A stretch of 15,489 nt of DNA from an uncultured Microbacterium sp. (GCA_937988695.1 CALKHM010000220.1:1-15489), one strand, 5' to 3'. Positions 1 through 7,157 are shown, numbered from the stretch's first letter. Translations and numbers: made by a program. Notes: generated from the letters alone by a model not told the origin.

Positions 1-1139
1 CCCACCCCAGCGCCCCCCACGCCATCCCCGGCGCCGCGCGAACCCGCGCTATACCCGCCGCCGCGCACACCCAACCCAGCGCCGCCCGAACCCGAACCCG
101 AACCCGCGCCCGAACCTGAACCCGAACCCGAACCCGCGCCCGCGCCATACCCGCCGCCCACCGCCCGTGACATCCGCCCGCGCACCACCCATCCAGCCAA
201 CGCCCCTACGCCGACCGGCAGCAGCACGACCACGAGCAGCCAGGGCGAGGCGGTCTCGGGCAGCGCCCCGAGCACGGGGATGCCGGGCACCACGCCCAGC
301 TGCGTGCCGGACGGCGACACGGCGGAACCGGCGCCGACCGCGAACCCCGGTCCGGCGACGAACGAGAGACCCCAGACGACGAGCGTGGGCAGATACGCGA
401 GTTGCGCGAGCGAGACGACGACCACGCCCATGACGTCGAGGTTCGCCGATTGATACAGCGAGATCACCTCGTCGCCACGGAACACGAGCGCGACCACCAC
501 GCCCAACGCACCGACCCCGAGCAGTCCGCTCAGCGCCACAGCCGCCCCGCGCAGAGCAAGCGTGGGAACCTCCGGCCACAGCCCGGGCAGGTCCGACACG
601 AACTCATGAAGCCGCCCGACCAGCCCCGGATCGTCACGCCACACGGTGCCCACGGCCCCGGCCAGGCACGGCAGCAGGAACACGAGAACGGGCAGCAGCA
701 CCGCCTGCCAGAGGGATGCCTCGACCAACGGCGTGCGCGCGGTCAGGCCCACCACGACGCTCACGGCGGCGAACGCGACGGCGCCTCCGGCGACCCCGGC
801 ACCCCACGCGCCACTGCGCCCCGCGCGCACGCCCGAGCGCACCCCGCGGTATGCCGTGAAACACGCGAACGCCAGCGGCGCCAGCGAGACGACGAAGGAT
901 GCCGCCTGGTCGGGGATGCCGGTCACAGCGAGATACTCCGCCGGCAGTCGCACGGTGAACGGCACGAGGTGCCCCAGCTGCCAGACGACGGCGGTCGCCG
1001 GCCACAGCGCGTCCCACTGCGGGGCGCCCACGCCGAGCACCCACAGCAGTGTGAGCGTAGCCAGCACCACGGCGAGGCCGACGGCCGCCGCGATGAGCGC
1101 GTCGAACGCGGAGAGCAGGGCGATGAGAAGGCGATGCAT
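1..1139 (-). CDS. DUF6350-type multi-pass membrane protein (3' end outside window)
   Basis: The frame is open from an ATG at 1139 through the left edge, giving about 379 residues without a stop. The product starts MHRLLIALLSAFDALIAAA and is dominated by hydrophobic segments, for example SFVVSLAPLAFACFTAYRG, VLLPVLVFLLPCLAGAVG, ALGVVVALVFRG and SPWLLVVVLLPVGVGALAG. I estimate eight to ten membrane helices. The visible C-terminal end leaves the membrane and becomes a low-complexity Gly/Ser/Ala tail encoded by hexanucleotide repeats. I recall DUF6350 proteins sitting downstream of sucCD and upstream of purN-purH in Microbacteriaceae, which fits the sucCD operon nearby, but the pur genes are not in this window. 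Function is unknown, with a cell-envelope role only inferred. There is no Shine-Dalgarno sequence. A TAGTCT box lies 10 bases upstream of the start. Family assignment is from recall. Confidence 0.72.
   Translation of the reverse strand, partial: MHRLLIALLSAFDALIAAAVGLAVVLATLTLLWVLGVGAPQWDALWPATAVVWQLGHLVPFTVRLPAEYLAVTGIPDQAASFVVSLAPLAFACFTAYRGVRSGVRAGRSGAWGAGVAGGAVAFAAVSVVVGLTARTPLVEASLWQAVLLPVLVFLLPCLAGAVGTVWRDDPGLVGRLHEFVSDLPGLWPEVPTLALRGAAVALSGLLGVGALGVVVALVFRGDEVISLYQSANLDVMGVVVVSLAQLAYLPTLVVWGLSFVAGPGFAVGAGSAVSPSGTQLGVVPGIPVLGALPETASPWLLVVVLLPVGVGALAGWVVRGRMSRAVGGGYGAGAGSGSGSGSGAGSGSGSGGAGLGVRGGGYSAGSRGAGDGVGGAGV
85..144. repeat. hexanucleotide tandem repeat coding for a Gly-Ser tail
   Basis: Ten consecutive 6-base units read cccgaa, cccgaa, cccgaa, cccgcg, cccgaa, cctgaa, cccgaa, cccgaa, cccgcg, cccgcg on the plus strand. 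On the minus strand they encode alternating Gly-Ser and Gly-Ala in the C-terminal tail of the DUF6350-type protein. The unit length is a multiple of three, so copy-number change would alter tail length without shifting the frame. Confidence 0.9.
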
Positions 1140-1149
1140 GGGCGAATCG

Positions 1150-1155
1150 AGACTA
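1150..1155 (-). promoter_or_regulatory. possible -10 box of the DUF6350-type gene
   Basis: TAGTCT on the minus strand matches TANNNT and ends 10 bases before the ATG at 1139. Initiation 6 to 7 bases downstream would leave a leader of only 3 to 4 bases. No clear -35 was seen, so support is weak. Confidence 0.35.
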
Positions 1156-1235
1156 CCCAGAGCCGTGGCATCCGCCCGGGGGGCACGCCCGCACGATCGC
1201 AAACACCCCGCAATCACCCGGGACACGCGCACGCG

Positions 1236-1303
1236 GCGCACGCGCGAACGCCCGCGCGGCGCACCCGCGAACACCCGCGCGCCGCACGCGCGAACACCCG
1301 CCC
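1236..1303. repeat. three imperfect tandem copies of a GC-rich 22-23 bp unit
   Basis: Three units at about 1236-1258, 1259-1280 and 1281-1303 each contain the core CGCGAACRCCCGC flanked by GCGCAC-like sequence. A degenerate copy (GCAAACACCCCGC) may lie at about 1199-1211. The array is in the 259-base gap between the divergent membrane-protein and permease genes. No other feature explains it. Confidence 0.65.
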
Positions 1304-1355
1304 GGCACGCACCGAGCGAGGCACGCGACGAGACATTCCTGAAAGATGCTGTGCA

Positions 1356-1366
1356 ACCGGACCGGT
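1356..1366. promoter_or_regulatory. palindrome ACCGGACCGGT upstream of the permease
   Basis: Perfect 5-bp arms (ACCGG/CCGGT) flank a single central A. The site ends five bases before a TATGTT sequence that could be the permease -10 box. This placement suits a repressor operator, but no regulator is identified. Confidence 0.4.
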
Positions 1367-1371
1367 GACGC

Positions 1372-1377
1372 TATGTT
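1372..1377 (+). promoter_or_regulatory. possible -10 box of the purine permease gene
   Basis: TATGTT fits TANNNT and lies 21 bases before the permease ATG. A start near 1384 would leave a leader of roughly 15 bases that just contains the GGAGG ribosome site at 1384-1388. The expected -35 position reads poorly, so this call is tentative. Confidence 0.35.
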
Positions 1378-1398
1378 TCTCTCGGAGGTCCCCCACCT

Positions 1399-2862
1399 AT
1401 GAGCACTGCCCCTGCACACGACACCACCGCAGAAGACGTCCGTCCGGCTAAGAACGGCTTCGACAAGTTCTTCGAGATCAGCCGACGCGGATCGACCCTC
1501 GGCACCGAGATCCGCGGCGGCATCGTCACATTCGTGACGATGGCGTACATCGTGATCCTGAACCCGATCATCCTCGGCGGCACGAAGGATGTCGCCGGCC
1601 TCGCCCTGAACGGCCAGCAGGTGGCCGCCGTGACGGCGCTGACCGCGGGCGTCATGACGATCCTGTTCGGCCTGATCTCGCGACTGCCGTTCGCGTTCGC
1701 GGCGGGCCTGGGCATCAACTCGTTCCTGGCGGTGAGCGTTGTCGGGCAGCTGACCTGGCCCGAGGCCATGGGGCTGGTCATCATCGACGGCCTGATCATC
1801 GTGCTGCTGTCGGCCACCGGGCTGCGGCGCATGATCATGGACGCCATCCCCATGGAACTGAAGATCGCCATCACGGTGGGCATCGGCTTGTTCATCGCGT
1901 TCATCGGGATGGTCGACGCCGGGTTCGTGTCGGCGACCGGCTTGGGCTCCCCGCCAGTGGGCCTGGGCGCCGACGGCTCCATCGCGACCATCCCCACCGC
2001 GCTGTTCGTCCTCACACTGCTGCTGGCCGCCATCCTGATGGCGCGCAAGATCAAGGCGGCGCTGCTGATCGCACTGGTGTCGGGCACGGTCCTGTCGATG
2101 ATCATCGAGGCCATCTGGCATCTGGGTGCGAAGGGTCCGAAGAACCCCGGCGGCTGGTCGATGTCGATCCCGACGCTGCCGTCGCAGTGGCTGAGCATGC
2201 CCGATCTGAGCCTGGTCGGCCACGTCGATCTGGTGGGCAGCTGGGGCCGGATCGGCGCGATCGCCTGCATCATGCTGGTCTTCACCCTGGTGTTCTCGAA
2301 CTTCTTCGACGCCATGGGCACGATGACCGGGCTGGCCGAGGAGGCGGGCCTCTCCGACGGCAAGGGCAACTTCCCGCGGCTGAAGTCGGCGCTGATCATC
2401 GAGGGCGTCGGTGCGGTCATGGGCGGCGCGACCTCGGGCTCGTCGAACACCGTGTTCGTCGAATCGGCCTCGGGCATCGGCGAAGGCGCGCGCACCGGCG
2501 TGGCGAACCTCGTCACCGGTGTGCTGTTCCTGCTCGCGATGTTCCTCACCCCGCTCACCTCGATCGTGCCGAGCGAAGTCGCCGCGGCCGCCCTGGTGAT
2601 CGTCGGTGCGCTGATGATGTCGCAGATCCGCCGCGTCGACTTCCACGAGATATCTGTGCTCATCCCGGTGTTCGTGACCGTGGTGGCCATGCCGTTCACG
2701 TACTCGATCGCCAACGGCATCGGGGCGGGCTTCATCGCGTGGGTGGTCGTGCGGTCGCTGGCCGGCAAGGCGCGGCAGATCAGCCCGCTGCTGTGGATCG
2801 TCGCGGTCGGCTTCGCGATCTACTTTGCTCGCGGACCGCTCGAGCTGCTGATCGGCGGCTGA
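1399..2862 (+). CDS. NCS2/AzgA-type purine permease
   Basis: This 487-residue integral membrane protein is predicted to import purine bases (adenine, guanine or hypoxanthine) by proton symport. The N-terminal segment GTEIRGGIVTFVTMAYIVILN and the later FFDAMGTMTGLAEEAGL and VESASGIGEGARTGVANL segments match the AzgA-type branch of the nucleobase-cation symporter-2 family. In that branch the FD..GT segment and the ES/SG..G.RTG segment line the substrate pocket. Twelve to fourteen hydrophobic helices are visible and the length is normal for the family. The ATG at 1399 is chosen because GGAGG at 1384-1388 is ten bases upstream. The product begins with about 30 hydrophilic residues. It is divergent from the DUF6350-type gene. 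The exact base transported cannot be read from the sequence. Confidence 0.9.
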   Translation: MSTAPAHDTTAEDVRPAKNGFDKFFEISRRGSTLGTEIRGGIVTFVTMAYIVILNPIILGGTKDVAGLALNGQQVAAVTALTAGVMTILFGLISRLPFAFAAGLGINSFLAVSVVGQLTWPEAMGLVIIDGLIIVLLSATGLRRMIMDAIPMELKIAITVGIGLFIAFIGMVDAGFVSATGLGSPPVGLGADGSIATIPTALFVLTLLLAAILMARKIKAALLIALVSGTVLSMIIEAIWHLGAKGPKNPGGWSMSIPTLPSQWLSMPDLSLVGHVDLVGSWGRIGAIACIMLVFTLVFSNFFDAMGTMTGLAEEAGLSDGKGNFPRLKSALIIEGVGAVMGGATSGSSNTVFVESASGIGEGARTGVANLVTGVLFLLAMFLTPLTSIVPSEVAAAALVIVGALMMSQIRRVDFHEISVLIPVFVTVVAMPFTYSIANGIGAGFIAWVVVRSLAGKARQISPLLWIVAVGFAIYFARGPLELLIGG

Positions 2863-3089
2863 TCCCGCGGCATCCGTTCCGCGCACGGGGACCACAGTGT
2901 CGCCAGGCAGGCGCAGCAACTCGACGACGACGACCACGACTGCCACGCGCTCGACGGCCACGACGGATGCCGCGGTCAGGGGCCGCGTGAACAACACGGT
3001 CCATGCCGCCACCGCATCGGCGACCGCGAGGATCGTCGCGCGACATCCCTCGCCGGTGATGCCACCTGGTGCTGCCGCGCACAGCGCAG

Positions 3090-3095
3090 TAGTGT
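3090..3095 (+). promoter_or_regulatory. -10 box for leaderless VOC-like gene
   Basis: TAGTGT matches TANNNT and ends seven bases before the ATG at 3103, so transcription would begin at or next to the start codon. The purine-rich CGAGG directly touching the ATG is too close to act as a ribosome site. Confidence 0.55.
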
Positions 3096-3102
3096 CCCGA
3101 GG

Positions 3103-3498
3103 ATGACAGGGCTCATCCCATATCTGCACTTGCGCGGGATCGCACGACAGGCGCTGCTGTTCTATCAGTCGGTGTTCGGCGGCGAGACCGAGATGAACAC
3201 CTACGCGGAGTTCGGCCGCGACGACGGGCCTCCGGATGCGATCGCGCACGGAACGCTGCAGGGGCCCGTCGTGCTGTTCGCCGCGGATGCCGCAGAAGGC
3301 GAGCCGGCATTGCGTCTGGAAGGCGTGATGTTCTCGCTCCTGGGCTCGGCGGAACCCGCCGTGCTGGAGAGGTGGTTCGCGAGACTCGCCGAGGGCGGCA
3401 CGATCATCGATCCGCTGCAGAGGCGGGCCTGGGGCGACCACGACGGCCAGGTGACCGATGGGTTCGGTGTCACCTGGCTGATCGGCTACACCGGGTGA
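3103..3498 (+). CDS. VOC-superfamily / PhnB-like protein
   Basis: This 131-residue cytoplasmic protein has the signature of the PhnB-like branch of the vicinal oxygen chelate (glyoxalase/bleomycin-resistance) fold. An N-terminal PYLHLRG strand is followed by ALLFYQSVFGGE (17-28), a central AIAHGTL strand with a conserved His at 49, and the C-terminal WGDHDGQVTDGFGVTWLIGY (110-129). Family members are small dimers with a shared cavity, sometimes metal-binding. Substrates are mostly unknown, so none is proposed here. The gene is 240 bases after the permease and appears to have its own leaderless promoter. Its TGA stop directly abuts the stop codon of the opposing oxidoreductase gene. Confidence 0.88.
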   Translation: MTGLIPYLHLRGIARQALLFYQSVFGGETEMNTYAEFGRDDGPPDAIAHGTLQGPVVLFAADAAEGEPALRLEGVMFSLLGSAEPAVLERWFARLAEGGTIIDPLQRRAWGDHDGQVTDGFGVTWLIGYTG

Positions 3499-3939
3499 TC
3501 AGCCCTCCCTGGGCTCCAGCACGAACACGGCGATGATCCGGTCGGTCTTCGTCTGGTACTCCGCGTAGGGCGGGAAGGCGGCAACCGCACGCTCCCACCA
3601 CAGGTCACGCTCGGCGCCGGCGGTCTCGTGCGCGGTGTAGTCGCGCTTGTCCGAGCCGTCCTGCAGCTCGACGTGCGGACTCTTGCGCATGTTGCCCGCC
3701 CACTTGGGCTCGTCGGGTGCCCCGCCCTTCGAGGCGACGACGGCATAGCGTCCCTCGTACTCCACGCGCATCAACGCGGTCTTGCGCAGAGCCCCGGTCT
3801 TGGCCCCGACGGTGGTCAGCACGATGATCTTCAGACCGTGCAGCTCACCGCCCTCGGCACCGCCGCTCGCCTCGAACTTCTCGGCCTGCTCCCGCGCCCA
3901 CGCCGCCGTGCTGGGCTTGTACTCTCCGCTCAATGGCAT
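3499..3939 (-). CDS. Ddn-like deazaflavin (F420)-dependent oxidoreductase
   Basis: This 146-residue protein belongs to the nitroreductase-family deazaflavin-dependent oxidoreductases, the group of mycobacterial Ddn with a split beta-barrel fold. Diagnostic segments are LTTVGAKTGALRKTALMRV (41-59), YAVVASKGGAPDEPKWAGN (65-83) and the C-terminal YAEYQTKTDRIIAVFVLEP. Relatives bind F420H2 through the K/R-rich TGALRK and SKGG regions and reduce quinones, nitroaromatics or unknown substrates. The ATG at 3939 is preferred over an in-frame ATG at 4107 because homology begins at about MPLSGEYKPS and because a TATCGT box sits exactly six bases upstream. The extension to 4107 would also cross the sucD terminator hairpin. 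The gene is convergent with the VOC-like gene with zero spacing. Confidence 0.88.
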   Translation of the reverse strand: MPLSGEYKPSTAAWAREQAEKFEASGGAEGGELHGLKIIVLTTVGAKTGALRKTALMRVEYEGRYAVVASKGGAPDEPKWAGNMRKSPHVELQDGSDKRDYTAHETAGAERDLWWERAVAAFPPYAEYQTKTDRIIAVFVLEPREG

Positions 3940-3945
3940 GGCTCC

Positions 3946-3951
3946 ACGATA
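3946..3951 (-). promoter_or_regulatory. -10 box for leaderless Ddn-like gene
   Basis: TATCGT on the minus strand ends six bases before the ATG at 3939, the spacing expected for a transcript beginning at the start codon. GGAG lies only two bases from the ATG, too close for a normal ribosome site. Confidence 0.6.
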
Positions 3952-4074
3952 TCCCGCGGGTGGGCGCGCCCGGTCAGGTGTGCAAGACGTGGCATCCTTC
4001 GCCCGATCTCCGTCCCAGGACGCCGCATCCCAGCGTTGACGCGACACGACGGGACGGCGCGCGCGGCGCGCGTA

Positions 4075-4135
4075 CGCTGAGGGCGGATGCCTCGGCCGCC
4101 CGCGCACACGCGGGTCGAGGCATCCGCCCTCAGCG
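4075..4135 (-). terminator. large perfect hairpin after sucD
   Basis: Arms at 4075-4094 and 4116-4135 are perfectly complementary over 20 bp. The 21-base interior holds a second 6-bp inverted repeat (CCCGCG at 4099-4104, CGCGGG at 4109-4114). The structure begins six bases after the sucD stop codon. No T tract follows, as in many actinobacterial hairpin terminators. Each arm carries a GGATGCC/GGCATCC word. It may act both as terminator and as 3' RNA protection for sucCD. Confidence 0.85.
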
Positions 4136-4140
4136 GCGCG

Positions 4141-5043
4141 TCAGAGCGCGTTGATGATCTCGCGCATGAGCTCGGCGGTCTCGCTCGGCGTCTTGCCGAC
4201 CTTGACACCGGCGGCCTCCAGGGCCTCCTTCTTGGCCTGCGCGGTGCCGGACGAGCCGGATACGATCGCGCCGGCGTGGCCCATCGTCTTGCCCTCGGGT
4301 GCGGTGAAGCCCGCGACATAGCCGACGACAGGCTTGGTCACGTTGGCCTTGATGAACTCGGCCGCCCGTTCCTCCGCGTCGCCGCCGATCTCACCGATCA
4401 TGACGATCGCCTTGGTCTCGGGGTCGGCCTCGAACGCGGCCAGAGCGTCGATGTGCGTGGTGCCGATGACCGGGTCGCCGCCGATCCCGATGGCCGTGGA
4501 GAAGCCCAGGTCTCGCAGCTCGAACATCATCTGATAGGTCAGCGTGCCCGACTTCGACACGAGGCCGATCGGGCCCTTGCCGGTGATGTTGGCGGGGGTG
4601 ATGCCCACCAGCGACTCGCCAGGGGTGATCACGCCGGGGCAGTTCGGGCCGATGATGCGGGTCTTGTTGCCCCTGCTCTTCGCGTACGCCCAGGCCTCGG
4701 CCGTGTCGCCCACCGGCACGCCCTCGGTGATGACCACCAGCAGCGGGATGTCGGTGTCGATGGCCTCGATCATGGCGTCCTTCGTGAACGCCGGCGGCAC
4801 GAACGCGATGGACACGTCCGCACCGGTCTGGGCGATGGCCTCGGCGACCGAGGCGAAGACCGGCAGCTCGACCGTGTTGCCGTCCTTGTCGACGTGCGAG
4901 ACCGTCGTGCCGGCCTTGCGCGCGTTCACGCCGCCGACCACGTTCGTGCCGGCCTTGAGCATGAGGGCGGTGTGCTTCGTGCCCTCGCCGCCGGTGATGC
5001 CCTGGACGATGACCTTGGAGTCCTTGTTGAGGTAGATCGACAT
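4141..5043 (-). CDS. sucD: succinyl-CoA synthetase (ADP/GDP-forming) alpha subunit
   Basis: This 300-residue alpha subunit works with SucC in the TCA cycle, converting succinyl-CoA plus ADP/GDP and phosphate to succinate, CoA and nucleoside triphosphate. The CoA-binding Rossmann segment QGITGGEGTKH (14-24), GPNCPGVITPGE (132-143), GIGGDPVIGTTHIDAL and the active-site phosphohistidine in GHAGAIVSG (His256) are all present. The length is normal. AAGGA at 5051-5055 lies seven bases before the ATG and fixes the start. It follows sucC with a 27-base gap, so the two are one operon. A perfect hairpin lies directly downstream. Confidence 0.98.
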   Translation of the reverse strand: MSIYLNKDSKVIVQGITGGEGTKHTALMLKAGTNVVGGVNARKAGTTVSHVDKDGNTVELPVFASVAEAIAQTGADVSIAFVPPAFTKDAMIEAIDTDIPLLVVITEGVPVGDTAEAWAYAKSRGNKTRIIGPNCPGVITPGESLVGITPANITGKGPIGLVSKSGTLTYQMMFELRDLGFSTAIGIGGDPVIGTTHIDALAAFEADPETKAIVMIGEIGGDAEERAAEFIKANVTKPVVGYVAGFTAPEGKTMGHAGAIVSGSSGTAQAKKEALEAAGVKVGKTPSETAELMREIINAL

Positions 5044-5070
5044 TCTCTTGTCCTTGTCTCGTCGTCGGGG

Positions 5071-6234
5071 TCAGGCGTTGGCCAGCTCAGCGGTCTTGTC
5101 GGCGCCCTCGTCCATGCCTGCGGCAAGGGTCACGAGGGGGTGGTTCGCCGCAGCGAGGATCGCCCGGCCCTCTTCGACCTGGTTGCCGTCGAGGCGTACG
5201 ACCAGCGGCTTGGTCGCGGCATCCCCGAGGATCTCCAGTGCCTTCACGATGCCCTCGGCGACGGCCACGCACGAGGTGATGCCGCCGAACACGTTGACGA
5301 ACACGCTCTTGACCTGCGCATCGCCGAGGATGACGTCCAGTCCCGCCGCCATCACCGTGGCGGATGCCCCGCCCCCGATGTCCAGGAAGTTCGCCGGCTT
5401 CACCCCGCCGTGCTTCTCGCCGGCGTACGCGACGACGTCGAGCGTGGACATGACCAGGCCCGCGCCGTTGCCGATGATGCCGACCTGGCCGTCGAGCTTC
5501 ACGTAATTCAGATCGTGCTGCTTGGCCTTGGCCTCCAGCGGGTCGGCGGCCGACTTGTCCTCGAGGGCCTCGTGGCCGGGGTGACGGAACGCGGCGTTGT
5601 CGTCGAGCGAGACCTTGCCGTCGAGGGCGATGATCTCGCCCTCCTCCGTCTGCACCAGCGGGTTGACCTCGACGAGCGTGGCATCCTCGCCCTTGTACAC
5701 GTTGTAGAGCTTGACGAACACCTCGGCGACCTTGGGGGCCAGTTCGTCGTCGAAGCGGGCGGCCTTCGCGATCTCAAGCGCCTTGGCCTGATCGATGCCG
5801 GTCAGCGGATCGACCTCGACGCGGGCCAGCGCCTCGGGCTTCTCGACGGCGAGCTGCTCGATCTCCATGCCGCCCTCGACGCTCGACAGCGAGAGGTACG
5901 AGCGGTTCGCCCGATCCAGCAGCACCGAGAAGTAGAACTCCTTCGCGATGCGCGCGCCGCCGGCCACCATCACGCGCTTGACGACGTGGCCCTTGATGTC
6001 GAGACCGAGGATGGCCTGCGCCGCCGCATACGCCTCGTCGGGGGTCTTGGCGACCTTGACGCCACCGGCCTTGCCGCGGCCGCCGGTCTTGACCTGCGCC
6101 TTGACGACGACGACACCGCCGAGCTTCTGCGCCGCGGCCTTCACCTCGTCGGGGGTGTCGGCGATGATGCCGGGGAGCACCGGCACCTCGTACTGTTCGA
6201 ACAGGTCTCGTGCCTGGTACTCGTAGAGATCCAC
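5071..6234 (-). CDS. sucC: succinyl-CoA synthetase (ADP/GDP-forming) beta subunit
   Basis: This 387-residue beta subunit carries the nucleotide-binding ATP-grasp domain and the C-terminal ligase domain that docks on SucD. The start MDLYEYQARDLFEQYEVPVL is the canonical N-terminus. KAQVKTGGRGKAGGVK (45-60) is the nucleotide-binding loop. NGAGLVMSTLD, ANFLDIGGGAS and VNVFGGITSC mark the C-terminal domain. The GTG at 6234 is chosen over an in-frame ATG at 6372. It starts at the conserved N-terminus, has AAGGA at 6241-6245 six bases upstream, and gives the usual family length. Being first in the operon, it is preceded by a leader of about 60 or more bases holding a 14-bp palindrome, so regulated transcription is likely. 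Confidence 0.97.
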   Translation of the reverse strand: MDLYEYQARDLFEQYEVPVLPGIIADTPDEVKAAAQKLGGVVVVKAQVKTGGRGKAGGVKVAKTPDEAYAAAQAILGLDIKGHVVKRVMVAGGARIAKEFYFSVLLDRANRSYLSLSSVEGGMEIEQLAVEKPEALARVEVDPLTGIDQAKALEIAKAARFDDELAPKVAEVFVKLYNVYKGEDATLVEVNPLVQTEEGEIIALDGKVSLDDNAAFRHPGHEALEDKSAADPLEAKAKQHDLNYVKLDGQVGIIGNGAGLVMSTLDVVAYAGEKHGGVKPANFLDIGGGASATVMAAGLDVILGDAQVKSVFVNVFGGITSCVAVAEGIVKALEILGDAATKPLVVRLDGNQVEEGRAILAAANHPLVTLAAGMDEGADKTAELANA

Positions 6235-6281
6235 GTGCAATCCTTCGTTGGGACGAATGCGGGGTGGTGAGGCGAAAAACG

Positions 6282-6295
6282 TCTCGATGTCGAGA
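6282..6295. promoter_or_regulatory. palindromic operator candidate in sucCD leader
   Basis: TCTCGATGTCGAGA has perfect 6-bp arms around a TG centre. Read toward sucC it is TTATCTCGACATCGAGA, 48 bases upstream of the GTG start, in an AT-richer stretch that may also hold the promoter. It resembles palindromes I associate with MarR-family regulators of actinobacterial TCA genes such as TamR. That identification is recall and inference. The divergent TetR-type product is an alternative binder. Confidence 0.5.
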
Positions 6296-6436
6296 TAAAT
6301 CGACCAGTCCCCCAGCCTACTACCCGAGCCTGGGAGGCCCCTTCCCCGGCCGCCGTGCCGTCGGAGGGACACCGAGCACGAGGCATCCTGCAGCGGCCGG
6401 GCGGATGACGGTGAGTGAGGTGTGGGCGGCCACGAC

Positions 6437-6442
6437 TACTCT
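6437..6442 (+). promoter_or_regulatory. -10 box for leaderless TetR-type gene
   Basis: TACTCT matches TANNNT and ends exactly six bases before the ATG at 6449. This supports a leaderless transcript and decides between this ATG and an upstream in-frame ATG at 6422. Confidence 0.6.
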
Positions 6443-6448
6443 CGGAGC

Positions 6449-7120
6449 ATGGCCACCTCTTCGCCGGCGCACACCGCCGTGATGTCCGCGGCGCTGGATC
6501 TGTTCCGCGAGCAGGGATTCGAGGCGACGTCGGTCGAGCAGATCGCGCAGGCCGCGGGAGTGTCGCGGTCGACGTTCTTCCGGCAGTTCGGCGGCAAGGA
6601 CGACGTCGTGTTCGCCGACCACGAGCTGCTGCTGGACATGCTGCGCGAGTACCTCGACAGGCCGCACGAGAACCCCTGGGTGGCGGTTCGGGATGCCTCG
6701 ATCAAGGTGTTCCGGCACTTCGCGGCCGACCCCGAACTGGCTCGGCGCCGGTACGCCGTGGTACGCGAGGTGCCCGCGCTTCGCGAGCGCGAGATCGTCA
6801 CGGTGTTCCGGTACGAGCGGCTGTTCGACGAGTATCTGCGCGATGCGCTGCCGGGCCTTGACCCCGTGGACGCCGTGAGCTTCGCCGCCGTCGTCACCGC
6901 CATCCACAACCACGTGCTGCGCCGGCTCATCCGGGGAACCAAGCGCGTGCCGGTATCGGTGCTGCGCGATGCGCTGGATGACGCGATGCGCCGCTTCGGC
7001 GTGCTCGGCGAGCAGGCGGCTCCCGCCGACGACGACATGGTGGTCGCGGTCTTCCCGCGCCGGATGCCCGCCGCCGAGGTCGCGCGCCGACTGCGCGCCG
7101 ACCTTCCCGGCGCCTCCTGA
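6449..7120 (+). CDS. TetR/AcrR-family transcriptional regulator
   Basis: This 223-residue regulator has an N-terminal TetR DNA-binding domain. Helix 1 is AVMSAALDLFREQGFEATSV (10-29), followed by the helix-turn-helix VEQIAQAAGVSRSTFFRQFGG at about residues 29-49. FGGKDDVVFADHE then joins a helical ligand-binding domain with no recognisable ligand signature. The C-terminal 40 residues (about 180-223) are Ala/Arg-rich and probably outside the core fold. The start at 6449 rests on the leaderless -10 box and the usual short N-terminal arm. It is divergent from sucC across 214 bases, so it could control sucCD, itself, or both, but this is not shown. Sequence alone does not identify an effector. 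Confidence 0.9.
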   Translation: MATSSPAHTAVMSAALDLFREQGFEATSVEQIAQAAGVSRSTFFRQFGGKDDVVFADHELLLDMLREYLDRPHENPWVAVRDASIKVFRHFAADPELARRRYAVVREVPALREREIVTVFRYERLFDEYLRDALPGLDPVDAVSFAAVVTAIHNHVLRRLIRGTKRVPVSVLRDALDDAMRRFGVLGEQAAPADDDMVVAVFPRRMPAAEVARRLRADLPGAS

Positions 7121-7157
7121 CCCGACCGGCAGAGCCCATCCCGGCCGGCGGCTCGGC

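Noticed and set aside
1153..3441. A long open minus-strand frame (762 codons) antisense to the permease and VOC-like genes
   Set aside because: Its product is rich in Arg, Asp, His and Gln with no family signal, and both opposing genes are clearly real.
3940..4107. Upstream in-frame ATG (4107) as the Ddn-like gene start
   Set aside because: The extension would read through the sucD hairpin, is Arg/Pro-rich, and lies before the leaderless -10 box.
4087..6270. A long open plus-strand frame (727 codons) antisense to sucC and sucD
   Set aside because: Its product is a composition-driven mix of Asp, Arg, His, Gly and Val with no recognised domain. It mirrors the certain sucCD genes, as expected in a 70% GC genome.
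6235..6372. Upstream in-frame ATG (6372) as the sucC start
   Set aside because: It adds 46 non-homologous residues through the leader and operator. GTG at 6234 has a ribosome site and the canonical N-terminus.
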